A stretch of 64,000 nt of DNA from Gracilibacillus halotolerans (GTDB taxonomy: Bacteria; Bacillota; Bacilli; Bacillales; Amphibacillaceae): assembly GCF_014206945.1 (NCBI RefSeq), contig NZ_JACHON010000001.1:713961-777960 (forward strand). The letters run 5' to 3'. The notes below the pieces were generated by a model that saw nothing but the letters and a program-made list of their open reading frames with translations, was not told the DNA's origin and did not search any database. The position numbers and the translations under genes are program-made. Below, piece after piece: positions 27,219 to 38,682 of this stretch (positions are counted from its first letter, which is position 1; each line of letters starts with the position of its first letter).

Positions 27219-28187
27219 CTATTGTTCATTCAACCATTTGGCTACATCTTTTGCATAGTACGTAATAATAATATCTGCGCCTGCTCGTTTCATAGCTGTT
27301 AATTGCTCCATCACAATCGCTTTTTCGTCTACCCAACCATTAAGACTAGCCGCTTTTGTCATGGAATATTCCCCACTTACGTTGTAGGCTACAACCGGAA
27401 CAGCATGGCGATCTTTTACTTCACGGATAATATCCATATATGCTAATGCAGGTTTTACAATTAAGAAATCTGCACCTTCATTTATGTCCGAATCCGCTTC
27501 ACGTATTGCTTCTAAACGATTGGCAGGGTCCATTTGATATGTTTTTCGATCACCGAATTGTGGTGTACTATCTGCTGCATCTCGGAACGGACCATAAAAA
27601 GCAGACGCATATTTTACCGCATATGACATAATTGGTACATGTACATAACCTGCTTCATCTAATCCTTCACGAATTTCAGCAACAAATCCATCCATCATAT
27701 TCGATGGTGCAATAATATCAGCACCAGCTTTTGCCTGTGTAATCGCCGTTTTAACATGTAAAGGTAACGACTCATCATTATCTACGTCACCATCATGGAT
27801 TACTCCACAATGACCGTGTGATGTATATTCACACAAACAAGTGTCGGCAATCACGAGCAAATCCTTCGTTTTGTTTTTAATCTGGCGAATAGCCTGTTGG
27901 ACAATACCATCATCTGCGTATGCACCAGATCCGACTTCATCTTTATGCTTAGGAATACCAAAAAGTAGCACACCTGGAATACCTAACTCTAATAATTCGT
28001 CGATTTCCCTATCTAATAAATCAAGTGAAAGTTGGTATACCCCTGGCATTGATGATACTTCATTTTTAATATTTTCACCTTCTGCTATAAAAAGAGGATA
28101 AATCATGTCCTCTTTTTGGAGTACCGTTTCACGTACTAACTTACGCATTGTAGCTGAGCTTCGTAATTTTCTATGTCGATCAAACAT
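27219..28187 (-). CDS. hemB: Delta-aminolevulinic acid dehydratase (porphobilinogen synthase)
   Basis: 322-residue enzyme that condenses two 5-aminolevulinates. It has the Zn-type cysteine motif [14 protein letters not shown] (about 116-129) and Schiff-base lysines in [15 protein letters not shown] (about 195) and [12 protein letters not shown] (about 250). The cysteines indicate the zinc form, not the Mg-only form. It lies between hemD and hemL. Confidence 0.97.
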   Translation of the reverse strand: MFDRHRKLRSSATMRKLVRETVLQKEDMIYPLFIAEGENIKNEVSSMPGVYQLSLDLLDREIDELLELGIPGVLLFGIPKHKDEVGSGAYADDGIVQQAIRQIKNKTKDLLVIADTCLCEYTSHGHCGVIHDGDVDNDESLPLHVKTAITQAKAGADIIAPSNMMDGFVAEIREGLDEAGYVHVPIMSYAVKYASAFYGPFRDAADSTPQFGDRKTYQMDPANRLEAIREADSDINEGADFLIVKPALAYMDIIREVKDRHAVPVVAYNVSGEYSMTKAASLNGWVDEKAIVMEQLTAMKRAGADIIITYYAKDVAKWLNEQ

Positions 28188-28193
28188 TGATTA

Positions 28194-28964
28194 TCACCCA
28201 TTTTTCATTAAAAGATATCTTTCCAGTTCTTGAACCATCGCATCAATGGTGAATTTTTCCGGATAAACCACTTGTTGAAAGTTGTGATATTCGAGTGAAG
28301 CAGCGGTAGTTGTACCAATAGCAACTGTCAGTTGGTTTGATTTTACCACTGTAAGCAAATCCGTTGGAAGTAACTCACAAAATGCCTCTACAGTAGACGG
28401 ACTAGTAAACAATAAACCATCCATTTTTTCATTTTGCATAATTTTCACTAGCTCATGTTGAATATCTCTATTCATAATTGTACGATATAAGATTATTTTT
28501 TCAAAATGAATTCCATACTCTTGAAATAAAGTAGGTATTTCTGGTCTTGCTTTTTCTCCACATAAATATGCAACCGATTCTTTGCCATATTTAGCATGAA
28601 ATTCCTTAACTAATGTCTCGCCGTTATATCGTGACGGAATAAAGTCAGTTTTGTAGCCATAGTGCTCTAATGCTTTCGCTGTTTTTTCACCAACTGCCGC
28701 AATTTTCTTAGGTAGCGCGAGCGATCTACCTTCGTTCAATTTTTGAAAGAAATGTACCGTGTTTGCACTTGTAAAGAATATCCAATCGTATTTATTTATT
28801 TCTTCAAGAGTAGTAGAAACTTCTTCAATTGGAATCGAGGCAAACTTTAGTAATGGAGTGACAATCGGAAGAGCTTCGTATTTAATTAGCAATTCCTTTA
28901 ACTCTTCCGCTTGATTCTGCTCTCTTGTTACTAATAATTTCTTTCCTGCTAGCGGAGAACTCAT
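28194..28964 (-). CDS. hemD: Uroporphyrinogen-III synthase
   Basis: 256-residue two-domain protein with the typical weakly conserved sequence. Family features are [17 protein letters not shown] at the N-terminus, [14 protein letters not shown] (about 80), [16 protein letters not shown], and [13 protein letters not shown] (about 175). It overlaps hemC by four nt (ATGA), consistent with coupled translation. It closes hydroxymethylbilane to uroporphyrinogen III. Confidence 0.93.
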   Translation of the reverse strand: MSSPLAGKKLLVTREQNQAEELKELLIKYEALPIVTPLLKFASIPIEEVSTTLEEINKYDWIFFTSANTVHFFQKLNEGRSLALPKKIAAVGEKTAKALEHYGYKTDFIPSRYNGETLVKEFHAKYGKESVAYLCGEKARPEIPTLFQEYGIHFEKIILYRTIMNRDIQHELVKIMQNEKMDGLLFTSPSTVEAFCELLPTDLLTVVKSNQLTVAIGTTTAASLEYHNFQQVVYPEKFTIDAMVQELERYLLMKNG

Positions 28965-29893
28965 TCTTCTTCTTCCTTTAAAGCTTCTTCAATTAATTGT
29001 TTTGCTCCTCTAGCAGCTAGACGGTCAGCAGCTTCTTTACCAACCTCTTCAGGATTGTTTCCGGTAATTTTTTCTTTCAAAATAATATCCCCGTCTTTAC
29101 TACCCACAAGCGCCGTTAAAGTAATCTCATTACCCTCTAGTGTTGCATAGCCTCCAATAGGTACCTGGCATCCTCCATTTAATAAATGTAAGAATGTTCT
29201 TTCTGCTTTCACGGTCTTTTCTGTGTAGTCATCGTTAATTTTTTTAATTAATTCCAGTAGCTCCAAATCATCTTCCCTACATTCAATAGCTAACGCGCCT
29301 TGTCCTACTGCAGGCACACAAACCTCTGGCTCCAAATACTCCGTTATAATGCTCTCATCCCAACCTACTCGTTTCATACCAGCTGCAGCAAGTATGATTG
29401 CGTCAAAATTCTCTTCCTTTAACTTTCTCATCCGAGTTTCGATATTTCCTCGAATCCACTTTACTTCTAAGTCAGGTCGAGCGGCAAGTATTTGAGAACC
29501 ACGTCGCAGACTACTTGTACCAATGATAGCCCCTGCTGGCAATTGATCTAGCGTACGTCCATCCTTAGAGATAAATGCATCTCGAGAATCTTCTCGAACA
29601 GGAATGGATCCAATAATTAGACCTTCAGGCATTACGGCTGGCATATCCTTCATACTATGTACTGCGAAGTCTATCTCTTTATCATACATTGCTTTTTCTA
29701 TTTCCTTAACAAATAATCCTTTTCCGCCTACTTTAGAAAGGGTCACATCAAGAATTCTATCCCCTTTTGTTACGATTTCTTTTAGTTCGAATTCATATTT
29801 TCCGTTACTTACTCTTTTCAATTCCTCGATAACCCATTTGGATTGGGTAAGAGCTAAATTACTTTTTCTCGATCCTACAACTATTTTCCGCAT
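28961..29893 (-). CDS. hemC: Porphobilinogen deaminase (hydroxymethylbilane synthase)
   Basis: 310-residue enzyme with start motif [20 protein letters not shown], substrate loop [16 protein letters not shown] (about 80), [11 protein letters not shown] (about 125), and the dipyrromethane-cofactor cysteine in [12 protein letters not shown] (about 241). It follows hemA directly; the hemX gene found between them in B. subtilis is missing. Confidence 0.97.
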   Translation of the reverse strand: MRKIVVGSRKSNLALTQSKWVIEELKRVSNGKYEFELKEIVTKGDRILDVTLSKVGGKGLFVKEIEKAMYDKEIDFAVHSMKDMPAVMPEGLIIGSIPVREDSRDAFISKDGRTLDQLPAGAIIGTSSLRRGSQILAARPDLEVKWIRGNIETRMRKLKEENFDAIILAAAGMKRVGWDESIITEYLEPEVCVPAVGQGALAIECREDDLELLELIKKINDDYTEKTVKAERTFLHLLNGGCQVPIGGYATLEGNEITLTALVGSKDGDIILKEKITGNNPEEVGKEAADRLAARGAKQLIEEALKEEEE

Positions 29894-29922
29894 GCTATCA
29901 CCTCATAAACCTACTAATAGTG

Positions 29923-29965
29923 AGAAACCAGAAAGCAAGCACATTCGCTCTCTGGTTTCTTTTTA
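29923..29965. promoter_or_regulatory. Hairpin in the hemA-hemC gap
   Basis: GAGAAACCAGA ... TCTGGTTTC stem of about 10 bp plus an inner GAAAGC/GCTCTC match. On the plus strand it is followed by T5, but the flanking genes are on the minus strand, where the 3' side is not U-rich. It may be an RNA processing or stability element. It sits exactly where hemX would be. Confidence 0.5.
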
Positions 29966-30003
29966 AAATGCTTCCATTATTCTTACATTAGCTTTTCATT
30001 TTG

Positions 30004-31341
30004 TTAACTATTGATTATAGAAAGCTCCGAGTCTTTACTCGTCTTTTTGCGAATTTGTATCGCTGTTTCATAAACGGATTCATCTATAGCAAAAATCCTC
30101 ATAAATAATGCTAGAGCCTCTTCTGCATTTGGTTCTCCTGCAAGGTCCTTTGCTTGTAGAATTGGCTGTTTTAATAATTGATTAACAATACTTTTTGTAT
30201 GTTTATTCAGTACTTTTCTTTCCCGTTCTGTAAGGTCAGGGATTTTTCTTTCAATGCTTTCCATTGTTTCTTTTTGTACAGTTAACGCTTGCTCTCTTAA
30301 AGCGTTGATGATTGGTACAACGCCTAATGTCTGTACCCATTCATAGAAAACAGCTATCTCCTCACCAATCCATTCTTCGATTTGCTTAGCTGCCTCTTTT
30401 CTTGCTTCAAGATTCTGATCAACTGTATCGTATAAATCATCTATATCGTATAAGTGAACATTCTCAAAATTGTTTACTTCTGGATCAATATCCCTTGGTA
30501 CAGCAATATCTACTAAGAAGAGCGGCTTCTCTTGACGTTGCCTTATGATTGTTTCCACTTGTTGATGTGTCACTACATAATCTCGAGACCCCGTTGAGCT
30601 AATAACAATATCCGCTTCTACTAACGTTTCTTCTAGCTCTTCCGTTGATTTTGCAATACCATTGAATTTTTCTGCAAGTTTTTCGGCCTTCTCTTTCGTA
30701 CGATTAATCACTGTTACCTGATTTGCACCTGCGCCATAGAGATTTTTTGCCGCTAACTCGCCCATCTTCCCTGCACCTATTACGACTACATGCTTGTCTT
30801 TTAATTCTGTTAACGTCTTTTTAGATAGCTCAACTGCCGCATAACTGACAGATACCGCATTCTCATTAATTGAAGTATCACGTTGGCAACGTTTTCCAAA
30901 AGTAATCGCCTGTTTAAACAATTCATTAAAAATCGTTCCAGTCAGCTTTTTAGCTTGAGCTTCTAAGAAAGCAGTTCTTATCTGTCCTAATATCTGAGTT
31001 TCCCCTACAATCATGGATTCTAAACCACAGCATAAACGTAATAAATGTTCTACTGCTGATTCATTTTCATGAGAGATAATGTAAGGAGCAAAGACTTCCT
31101 TATCAATTGAGAACCAATCGGATAAGAACTGCTGAATATAATATCTTCCTGTATGAAGTTGATCAACAACTGCAAATATTACCGTCCGATTACATGTAGA
31201 AAGGATAACATTTTCCAGAATACTTTTTCGTTCCTTAAGTGCCATCATAGCATCTTGTAATTCAGATTCTGTAAATGCTAACTTTTCTCTTATTTCAACT
31301 GGTGCTGTTTTATAATTTATACCTGCTGCGATAATATGCAC
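30004..31341 (-). CDS. hemA: Glutamyl-tRNA reductase
   Basis: 445-residue NADPH enzyme starting the C5 heme pathway by reducing Glu-tRNA to glutamate-1-semialdehyde. Motifs are [15 protein letters not shown] (about 9), the nucleophilic cysteine in [11 protein letters not shown] (about 49), [15 protein letters not shown] (about 107), NADPH fold [20 protein letters not shown] (about 185) and the C-terminal dimerisation helices. It heads the operon and is divergent from the plus-strand membrane protein gene at 31555. Confidence 0.97.
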   Translation of the reverse strand: MHIIAAGINYKTAPVEIREKLAFTESELQDAMMALKERKSILENVILSTCNRTVIFAVVDQLHTGRYYIQQFLSDWFSIDKEVFAPYIISHENESAVEHLLRLCCGLESMIVGETQILGQIRTAFLEAQAKKLTGTIFNELFKQAITFGKRCQRDTSINENAVSVSYAAVELSKKTLTELKDKHVVVIGAGKMGELAAKNLYGAGANQVTVINRTKEKAEKLAEKFNGIAKSTEELEETLVEADIVISSTGSRDYVVTHQQVETIIRQRQEKPLFLVDIAVPRDIDPEVNNFENVHLYDIDDLYDTVDQNLEARKEAAKQIEEWIGEEIAVFYEWVQTLGVVPIINALREQALTVQKETMESIERKIPDLTERERKVLNKHTKSIVNQLLKQPILQAKDLAGEPNAEEALALFMRIFAIDESVYETAIQIRKKTSKDSELSIINS

Positions 31342-31554
31342 GCCTACCTACCCCCAACCACACAAACACTTATCTTCCATTATAGCAGAATTAGAACGAA
31401 TAAATCGTGAGGAATTTATGAACAGTTAGTTGTTTCTATGCTAAAATAGGTGTATTGTGTCTACTTATGAACGTATAGCTAATGTAACACAGATTAAAAC
31501 ACCAATCAAGAAATTAATATCATATAATAATTATTATAATCTGGGGTGTTAAAA

Positions 31555-32034
31555 ATGAAAAAGAATGGTCTTTTTCCTTATTTATTAATTGGAGTGGGCC
31601 TATATTTTTTACTAAGAGAATGGAAAATTCCAATATTAACGGATTTTTATTCATGGCCTACACTACTTATTATCGTTGGTGTCGCTTTTTTAATTCATTC
31701 GTTTAGTACGAAAGAATATAAAAATATATTCCCTGGAGTTCTTTTATTTGGAATTGGTATCCACTTTCATGGATTGAAATATTATTCCTTTTGGATTGAT
31801 CATTGGGCTATGTTTACATTAATCATCGGAATAGCGTTTCTCGTTCAAGCGTGGAAATCAAAGAAAGGCTTCGTACCTGCTATTGTTCTATTACTAATTT
31901 CTTTTATGGCAATTTTTATGGAAAATAAACCGGAATGGTTTGGGTGGGTAAATACTATAATGAATTGGTTGTTCCAATCATGGCCTATCTTATTAATATT
32001 CGGTGGAATTTACATGTTAGTAAAGAAAAAGTAA
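31555..32034 (+). CDS. LiaI/LiaF-like small polytopic membrane protein
   Basis: 159 residues from MKKNGLFPYLLIGVGLYFLL, chosen over an upstream ATG because GGGGTG lies eight nt before it. The protein consists of about five to six hydrophobic segments alternating with short basic loops (repeat-like YSWPTLLIIVGVAFLI, DHWAMFTLIIGIAFLV and QSWPILLIFGGIYMLV). This is the pattern of the LiaI-LiaF transmembrane domain (envelope stress). It ends in VKKK. It stands alone on the plus strand with its own terminator; function unknown. Confidence 0.72.
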   Translation: MKKNGLFPYLLIGVGLYFLLREWKIPILTDFYSWPTLLIIVGVAFLIHSFSTKEYKNIFPGVLLFGIGIHFHGLKYYSFWIDHWAMFTLIIGIAFLVQAWKSKKGFVPAIVLLLISFMAIFMENKPEWFGWVNTIMNWLFQSWPILLIFGGIYMLVKKK

Positions 32035-32055
32035 CGAGTTATCAGTTACTTTTTC
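32026..32055 (+). terminator. Intrinsic terminator of the plus-strand membrane protein gene
   Basis: AAAAAGTAAC / GTTACTTTTT hairpin followed by T-rich sequence, overlapping the stop codon. Confidence 0.85.
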
Positions 32056-32099
32056 CATTTTACTACTTATCTATACCAGCATCGTCCATAAATAATATT

Positions 32100-32255
32100 A
32101 AAGAAAAGTCTGAGACATAACTCAATACAACAAAATGCTGTTATATAAATTACGTAGTCAAAACACGAGACTCCAGCAGGAAAAGCAACAGCTGAAAATC
32201 CATTTCATAAGTTTTTTTAGAAACTTATGAAATTAGTTGAAGCGTTGCCTGCGGA
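32100..32255. repeat. Dispersed Bacillaceae-type intergenic repeat
   Basis: Contains GAGACTCCAGCAGGAAAAGCAAC, an internal hairpin CATAAGTTT/AAACTTATG, and GCCTGCGGAAAGCGAAG. This resembles the ubiquitous GACTCCTGCGGGAA...GCGGAAAGCGAAG intergenic repeats of Bacillaceae. It is noncoding and runs into the terminator cassette at 32255-32362. Confidence 0.6.
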
Positions 32256-32362
32256 AAGCGAAGTGTTTTTGCGAAGTAATTAAAAAAGCGTAGATACCGA
32301 ACGAATTATTACAATATGTTCGGTATCTACTATGATAAAATACTTCTGTCTCGTCCTCTTTT
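32255..32362 (-). repeat. Terminator-bearing repeat, copy 1 (after ysxC)
   Basis: About 108 bp nearly identical to 42741-42850. It carries the strong minus-strand terminator GTAGATACCGAAC / GTTCGGTATCTAC followed by GCTTTTTTA (32282-32331). It abuts the ysxC stop codon. Confidence 0.88.
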
Positions 32363-32944
32363 TTATAAGTATTGCTGCAAGAAGTTCCAAGCTGCATCTT
32401 TTCCTTCTCCAGTTTCTGCTGAGAAGGGAATAATAGTATCATTTTTATCTAGTTCCAGCGTATTAATAACTTGCTGAAGATGTTGTTGCTTTTTATTTTT
32501 AGGGATTTTGTCTAGTTTAGTTGCAATAACTAATACCTTCATCTCATAGTATTTAAAAAAATCATACATCATTACATCGTCATTGGTAGGCTTGTGACGT
32601 ATATCAACAACTAGTACTGCTAGCTTCAAATTAGTTCTTTTAGTAAAGTACTCTTCCATCATTTTGCCCCATTTTTCGCGCTCTCGCTTCGAGACTTTTG
32701 CATACCCATAACCAGGTACGTCTACAAAATGAAAGGCATCATTAATAAGATAGAAATTAAGCGTTTGGGTTTTTCCAGGTTTCGATGATGTACGTGCTAA
32801 ACTTTTACGATTAATTAACTTATTAATAAATGATGATTTTCCTACATTGGATCTTCCAGCTAGCGCGATTTCAGGTAAGTTACCATCTGGGTATTGTTTC
32901 TCTGATACCGCACTAATTACTATTTCTGCTTTAGTTACTTTCAT
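32363..32944 (-). CDS. ysxC: Ribosome biogenesis GTPase YsxC/EngB
   Basis: 193-residue essential TRAFAC GTPase acting in late 50S subunit assembly. G1 is [13 protein letters not shown] (about 30), G3 [10 protein letters not shown] (about 75), G4 TKLDK (about 142) and G5 PFSAETGEG. It overlaps lonA by 14 nt, the same pairing as in B. subtilis, and ends at a strong terminator. Confidence 0.97.
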   Translation of the reverse strand: MKVTKAEIVISAVSEKQYPDGNLPEIALAGRSNVGKSSFINKLINRKSLARTSSKPGKTQTLNFYLINDAFHFVDVPGYGYAKVSKREREKWGKMMEEYFTKRTNLKLAVLVVDIRHKPTNDDVMMYDFFKYYEMKVLVIATKLDKIPKNKKQQHLQQVINTLELDKNDTIIPFSAETGEGKDAAWNFLQQYL

Positions 32945-35264
32945 AATATTCCTCCGATAAAGCGTGTTGTAACACCTCGTCTAAATGAGTGACAGGTATA
33001 AATCTCAATTCATTACGTACGCTTTCTGGAATATCATCCAAATCTTTTTCATTATCTTTAGGAATTATTATTGTTGTTATTCCAGATCTATGTGCACTAA
33101 GAGATTTTTCCTTTAAACCTCCTATAGGTAGAACTCTTCCTCGGAGTGTTATCTCACCAGTCATACCGACTTCGCGCTTAACCGGGCGTCCAGTTAAAGC
33201 TGAAACAAGTGCAGTCGCCATTGTTATACCTGCAGAAGGTCCGTCTTTTGGTGTCGCTCCTTCTGGTACATGAATATGGACATCGTATTTCTCATGGAAA
33301 TCTTCCTCTATCCTTAGCTCATTTACCCTAGAACGAATATAACTAAACGCTGCCTGGGCAGATTCTTTCATTACATCACCTAGTTTACCAGTTAACGTTA
33401 GTTTTCCTTTCCCAACTGCTAAACTAACTTCGATAGAGAGAATATCTCCACCACTAGCTGTATAGGCTAGTCCAGTTGCAGTCCCTACTTGGTCTTCTTC
33501 TTCCATTAACCCATAACGGAAACGAGGTTTACCAAGTAACGTTTCCAATTGCTTCTCTGTTACGATGACTTTATTTTTCTTTTCTCCGACAATCATACGT
33601 GCAGCTTTTCTACAGATAGATGCAATTTGACGTTCTAATCCTCGAACTCCCGCTTCTCGAGTATATCGGCGAATTAGCTTGATTAAGCCTTCATCTCGAA
33701 TTTGTAGTTGCCCTTTTTTCAAACCATTTTCCTTTAGTTGTTTCGTTATTAAGTGTTGTTTGGCTATATGTGTTTTTTCTACCTCTGTATATCCTGGAAT
33801 AGATATAATCTCCATTCTGTCTAATAAAGGCTGTGGAATTGTTGCCAAATTATTAGCTGTCGCTACAAACATTACTTTAGATAAGTCGTATGTTTCCTCG
33901 AGATAATGATCGCTAAACGTATTATTTTGCTCCGGATCAAGAACTTCTAGCATTGCTGAAGATGGGTCACCCCGAAAATCATTAGACATTTTATCTATTT
34001 CATCTAAAAGAAATACAGGGTTAATCGTCGAAGCTTTTTTCATTCCTTGTATGATACGACCTGGAAGAGCTCCAACGTATGTACGTCTGTGACCTCTTAT
34101 CTCCGCCTCGTCTCGGACACCACCAAGTGATATTCTTACAAATTTTCGGTCAATCGCTCGAGCAATTGATCTAGCTAAGGAGGTTTTTCCAACACCTGGA
34201 GGACCAACTAGACAAAGAATTGGACCTTTTAGCGAGTTAGTTAACTGTTGAACAGCTAAATACTCTAGAACTCTTTCTTTTACCTTTTCTAATCCATAAT
34301 GATCTTCATTTAGGATTTTTTCCGCATGGTGTAGGTCAAGATTATCTTCCGTTTCTTCTGTCCAAGGAAGTGATAAAACCCAATCAATGTAGTTACGAAT
34401 GACGGAGCTTTCAGCGGATGTTTGAGGAACTCGCTCATATCGAGCTAACTCTTTCTCGACAAGCTTATGAATATTATCTGGTAGCTGCTTTTCTTCAATC
34501 ATCTTACGAATTTCAGCTATTTCTCCATTTCTACCGTCCTTATCGCCTAGTTCCTTTTGAATAGCTTTCATTTGCTCTCGCAAATAATATTCTTTCTGTG
34601 TTTCTTCCATTGATTTTTTTACACGTTTTCCAATTTTGCGTTCTAGCTCCAATACCTCTTTCTCGTTCGATATAATTGAAAGTAACAATTGCAAACGCTC
34701 TTCCACATTAATCGTTTCCAACAATGCTTGTTTATCAGATTGTTTTAAAGGAATGTTAGAAGCAATCATATCTGTCAGACGTCCCGGTACCTCAATGTCT
34801 GTTACACTCGCTAATGTTTCTTTACTAATTTTTTTAGACATTTGACTATAATATTCGAATTGCTCAATTAAAGCTCGCATAAGTGCAATCTCTTTATTAG
34901 AGTTCTCTTCTTTATCCTCTAAAGGTTCGACTTCTACAAAGAACTGCTCTTCTTCATTAATATATCGTAAAATCTCTGCACGATGAACACCTTCAACTAA
35001 TACTCTCATCGTTCCGTTTGGTAATTTTAACATCTGATTAATCTTAGCAACTGTACCAATATTAAAAATCTGTTCCGTTGTTGGATCATCTATTGCACTC
35101 TCTTTTTGGGCTGCAAGGAAGATATGTTTATCATTCATCATAGCTTTTTCTAATGATTGAATTGATTTTTTACGACCAACATCCAGGTGAATAACCATTC
35201 CCGGAAAAACAATTAAACCGCGTAATGGCAGTAAAGGGATATGTATAAATTTTTTTTCGTCCAT
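32931..35264 (-). CDS. lonA: ATP-dependent protease LonA
   Basis: 777-residue homohexameric AAA+ serine protease. It comprises an N-terminal LON substrate domain ([19 protein letters not shown]), coiled coil, AAA+ with Walker [16 protein letters not shown] (about 355) and Walker [10 protein letters not shown], and the protease domain with catalytic Ser in [14 protein letters not shown] (about 675) and Lys in [13 protein letters not shown]. subtilis carries lonB between lonA and clpX; it is absent here. Confidence 0.98.
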   Translation of the reverse strand: MDEKKFIHIPLLPLRGLIVFPGMVIHLDVGRKKSIQSLEKAMMNDKHIFLAAQKESAIDDPTTEQIFNIGTVAKINQMLKLPNGTMRVLVEGVHRAEILRYINEEEQFFVEVEPLEDKEENSNKEIALMRALIEQFEYYSQMSKKISKETLASVTDIEVPGRLTDMIASNIPLKQSDKQALLETINVEERLQLLLSIISNEKEVLELERKIGKRVKKSMEETQKEYYLREQMKAIQKELGDKDGRNGEIAEIRKMIEEKQLPDNIHKLVEKELARYERVPQTSAESSVIRNYIDWVLSLPWTEETEDNLDLHHAEKILNEDHYGLEKVKERVLEYLAVQQLTNSLKGPILCLVGPPGVGKTSLARSIARAIDRKFVRISLGGVRDEAEIRGHRRTYVGALPGRIIQGMKKASTINPVFLLDEIDKMSNDFRGDPSSAMLEVLDPEQNNTFSDHYLEETYDLSKVMFVATANNLATIPQPLLDRMEIISIPGYTEVEKTHIAKQHLITKQLKENGLKKGQLQIRDEGLIKLIRRYTREAGVRGLERQIASICRKAARMIVGEKKNKVIVTEKQLETLLGKPRFRYGLMEEEDQVGTATGLAYTASGGDILSIEVSLAVGKGKLTLTGKLGDVMKESAQAAFSYIRSRVNELRIEEDFHEKYDVHIHVPEGATPKDGPSAGITMATALVSALTGRPVKREVGMTGEITLRGRVLPIGGLKEKSLSAHRSGITTIIIPKDNEKDLDDIPESVRNELRFIPVTHLDEVLQHALSEEYYESN

Positions 35265-35436
35265 ATGGTGGCACCTCCGCTTAACTCATTTGTTGCATAA
35301 TAACACAATAGCTCATATCGTTATTATCTTCTAACAGTCTCATTTTTATCATAGGATAAAAATCATTATGTATTATTCCCTATTTTGTATAAGTTTAATG
35401 AAAAACAATATGTTTGTAAAATTTTTCGTACAATGT

Positions 35437-35480
35437 AAAAAGAAAATGCACCATAGCCTGATAGGCTATCGGTGCATTTA
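35437..35480 (-). terminator. Intrinsic terminator of clpX
   Basis: AATGCACCGATAGCCT / AGGCTATGGTGCATT hairpin followed by TTCTTTTT on the minus strand. Confidence 0.92.
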
Positions 35481-35487
35481 TTAGTGG

Positions 35488-36765
35488 CTATGCACTTTCT
35501 TTCGGTGTTTGTTTGGAGACTTTGACTTCTTCGCCATCTTCATTTAATAAGACAGCTACACCTTTTTCATTAACAACGGTCTCTTTAGTAATAATACACT
35601 TCTTAATGTCGTCTCTTGAAGGTATTTCGAACATGATTTCGAGCATAATTTCTTCAATTATGGAACGTAAACCACGTGCACCTGTTTTACGTTCAATTGC
35701 TTTTTTCGCAATTGCTTCTAATGCTTCTTGTTCGAATTCTAACTCGACACCGTCAATATCTAATAATTTACGATATTGTTTAGCGAGTGCATTTTTAGGT
35801 TTCGTTAAAATCTCAACTAAAGCTTCTTCATCTAACGGTTGAAGACTTCCAATTACAGGCAATCTTCCAATGAATTCAGGAATTAACCCAAAGCGCAGTA
35901 AATCCTCTGGTAATACTTTAGATAACAATTCTGCTTTATTTAGATCATTACCTTCGGTTTCAGCACCAAAACCAATCACTTTTTTACCTAGTCGACGTTT
36001 TATAATTTGATCAATACCATCAAATGCTCCACCACAAATAAATAGAACATTAGAGGTATCTATTTGAATAAACTCTTGGTGTGGATGCTTTCTTCCACCT
36101 TGAGGAGGTACGCTTGCGACTGTACCCTCTAGAATTTTCAACAATGCTTGTTGAACACCTTCTCCAGATACATCACGTGTTATCGATGGGTTTTCCGACT
36201 TTCTTGCTACTTTGTCAATCTCATCAATATAAATGATCCCTTTCTCAGCCTTTTCTACGTCATAATCTGCTGCTTGGATTAACTTCAGCAAAATATTCTC
36301 TACATCTTCTCCAACGTAGCCAGCCTCAGTTAAAGAAGTAGCATCTGCGATCGCAAATGGAACGTTTAATATACGTGCCAAAGTTTGTGCAAGTAGGGTT
36401 TTACCGCTTCCAGTCGGCCCAATCATAACGATGTTACTTTTCGCTAATTCTACTTCATCTTTCGTTGATATAGCGTTAATTCGCTTATAATGATTATATA
36501 CAGCTACAGATAAATTCTTTTTAGCATCTTCTTGACCAATAACATAATCATTTAAAATTTCACAGATCTCCTGTGGCTTTGGAATATCTTTATATTCAGA
36601 TGATTCCTCTGTTCCTAGCTCTTCCTCTACAATCTCCGTGCAAAGCTCTATACATTCATCACATATATAAACACCTGGTCCAGCAACAAGTTTACGAACC
36701 TGGTCTTGGTTTTTACCACAGAAAGAACATTTTAATTGTCCTTTTTCTTCATTAAATTTGTACAT
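35488..36765 (-). CDS. clpX: ClpX, ATPase subunit of ClpXP protease
   Basis: 425-residue AAA+ unfoldase with the N-terminal zinc-binding domain [19 protein letters not shown] ... CDECIELC, Walker [14 protein letters not shown] (about 115), Walker [11 protein letters not shown], the pore loop region GYVGEDVEN, sensor-2 motif [10 protein letters not shown] and the ClpP-binding IGF loop (KKVIGFGAE). Order clpX-tig is as in B. subtilis. Confidence 0.98.
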   Translation of the reverse strand: MYKFNEEKGQLKCSFCGKNQDQVRKLVAGPGVYICDECIELCTEIVEEELGTEESSEYKDIPKPQEICEILNDYVIGQEDAKKNLSVAVYNHYKRINAISTKDEVELAKSNIVMIGPTGSGKTLLAQTLARILNVPFAIADATSLTEAGYVGEDVENILLKLIQAADYDVEKAEKGIIYIDEIDKVARKSENPSITRDVSGEGVQQALLKILEGTVASVPPQGGRKHPHQEFIQIDTSNVLFICGGAFDGIDQIIKRRLGKKVIGFGAETEGNDLNKAELLSKVLPEDLLRFGLIPEFIGRLPVIGSLQPLDEEALVEILTKPKNALAKQYRKLLDIDGVELEFEQEALEAIAKKAIERKTGARGLRSIIEEIMLEIMFEIPSRDDIKKCIITKETVVNEKGVAVLLNEDGEEVKVSKQTPKESA

Positions 36766-37175
36766 GGTTGAGACTCACCCCTTCTATAGAATATCTCCTG
36801 TCCAAATAAGATTATTCCTTCACTTCTTTCTTTAGCCAATCATATCAAATTGAACTAAAATAAAAAAGTAATATACATTTTATGATGTTAGCGCGATTAA
36901 TTTTATCGTCTTATTTGTAATTGGATTGGACAAAACACGAGTGAAGCATACCAAATTTATATTCAGTATAGCAACTAATATGTCTGATGGCGATTAAGGA
37001 GATTCGGATAATGGATATGTAAAAAAGTACTCATCGATATTTAGTATATGTATGTAACTGTGGATTTAATCCATTCGTTCGTTTATTATGTTTTCGCCCT
37101 ATACAAGGCAACAATAGGTATGATAACCAGATGAGCTTCTTATATGATCTGTTTCTTTCATGAACGAAATGGAGA
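36766..37175. other. Gene-free interval between clpX and tig
   Basis: About 410 bp, AT-rich, no ORF with a ribosome site and no strong hairpin. It presumably contains the clpX promoter; I see no clear -35/-10 pair. Confidence 0.6.
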
Positions 37176-37209
37176 GAAAACAAGGTACTTAACACCGTAC
37201 CTTGTTTTC
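37176..37209 (-). terminator. Intrinsic terminator of tig
   Basis: AAAACAAGGTACGGTG / AAGTACCTTGTTTT perfect hairpin, 13-46 nt after the tig stop; the U-rich part is within the stem. Confidence 0.82.
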
Positions 37210-37221
37210 ATTAAAGCTAAC

Positions 37222-38508
37222 TTATTTTGTTTTGCTATTATCTACTAATACATCAATTGCTTTTCTGAATTTCAAGTCATCTTGAAGCATTGCTGTATTC
37301 CCACCAAGTGCTTGTTTAATTTGATCAACTTCCATGTTATAAAGAGAAGCCATAGATTCAAGTTCTTTATTGATATCTTCTTCTGTTACTTCAACATTTT
37401 CAGCTTCTGCAATAGCTTCTAATGTTAAGTTCGTTTTTACACGTTTACCTGCATCTTCTTTCATTTGTTCTTTCAATTGATCCTCATCTTGGCCTGAGAA
37501 CTGAGTATACATTTCTAGATTCATACCTTGCATTTGAAGACGTTGTTCAAACTCTTGCATCATACGATCTAGTTCTGTATTTACCATCGCTTCTGGAATA
37601 TCAACTTCTGTATTTTCTGATGCTTGCTCAACTAAAGACTCACGTTTTTTAGTATCTGCGTCTGTTTCTCTTTGATCTTTTAGTTGTTTCTTGATCTTTT
37701 CTTTTAATTCATCAAGTGTTTCAACTTCTTCATCAAGGTCTTTTGCAAATTCATCATCTAATTCAGGAAGTTCTTTTTGCTTAATTTCATGGATTTTCAC
37801 TTTGAAGACAGCTTCCTTACCTGCTAGATCTTCTGCATGATATTCTTCTGGGAACGTAACCGTTACTTCAGTTTCCTCACCAGCTTTTTTACCAACAAGT
37901 TGTTCTTCAAAACCTGGGATAAAGGAACCAGAACCAATTTCTAATGAATGATTTTCACCTTTACCACCTTCGAAAGCTTCTTCTCCTAAGAACCCTTCAA
38001 AATCGATTACAGCCGTATCACCGTCTTCGATTTCTCCATCTTCTTTTACAACTAGCTCTGCTTGTTGCTCTTGACGTTTTGTAAGTTCTTCAGTTACATC
38101 TTCATCTGTAACTTCTGTATTTTCTTCTTCTACTTCTAAGCCTTTATATTCTCCAAGCTTCACTTCTGGTTTAACCGTTACTTTTGCAGTGAAAATTAAA
38201 TTTTTACCTTTTTCGATTTGGTCAATATCTATTTCTGGCTGATCAACAGGTTCGATTCCTGTTTCTTCAATAGCTTCTGTGTATGCAGCAGGTAACACAA
38301 TATCTACTGCGTCTTGGTATAGAGATTCTACTCCAAATCTTTTTTCGAATAGACCACGTGGCATTTTACCTTTACGGAATCCAGGTACTTGTACATCCTT
38401 TACCACTTTTTTGAATGCTTGATCTAGTGCACTATTAAATTTCTCGGCTTCAACTTCAACCGTTAATACTCCTTCATTACCTTCTTGCTTTTCCCATTTT
38501 GCTGCCAT
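37222..38508 (-). CDS. tig: Trigger factor (ribosome-associated chaperone/PPIase)
   Basis: 428-residue chaperone. It has the ribosome-binding signature [19 protein letters not shown] (about 37-55), an FKBP-type PPIase domain (about 155-240, [19 protein letters not shown]) and a C-terminal arm domain rich in Glu/Gln. The start [10 protein letters not shown] is chosen from TTGGAGGGAAATGTA; six upstream residues are unsupported. Confidence 0.97.
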   Translation of the reverse strand: MAAKWEKQEGNEGVLTVEVEAEKFNSALDQAFKKVVKDVQVPGFRKGKMPRGLFEKRFGVESLYQDAVDIVLPAAYTEAIEETGIEPVDQPEIDIDQIEKGKNLIFTAKVTVKPEVKLGEYKGLEVEEENTEVTDEDVTEELTKRQEQQAELVVKEDGEIEDGDTAVIDFEGFLGEEAFEGGKGENHSLEIGSGSFIPGFEEQLVGKKAGEETEVTVTFPEEYHAEDLAGKEAVFKVKIHEIKQKELPELDDEFAKDLDEEVETLDELKEKIKKQLKDQRETDADTKKRESLVEQASENTEVDIPEAMVNTELDRMMQEFEQRLQMQGMNLEMYTQFSGQDEDQLKEQMKEDAGKRVKTNLTLEAIAEAENVEVTEEDINKELESMASLYNMEVDQIKQALGGNTAMLQDDLKFRKAIDVLVDNSKTK

Positions 38509-38682
38509 TACATTTCCCTCCAACAATAAATCATATAATTAACGTTCATATCACTTCTCATATATTGTAGACCGAACGCAAACAACTACAATATTATAAC
38601 ACAACTAGTATACCTTTCAATAATAAACTCACATGGCAAAATTGTATACAACGATTGATTGATTTGCAAGAATTAATCTTCT

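Noticed and set aside
29923..29965. Plus-strand terminator
   Set aside because: No plus-strand gene ends there; kept only as a hairpin of unknown role.
35265..35436. lonB remnant
   Set aside because: Only promoter-like AT-rich DNA is present; no LonB-like coding sequence in any frame.
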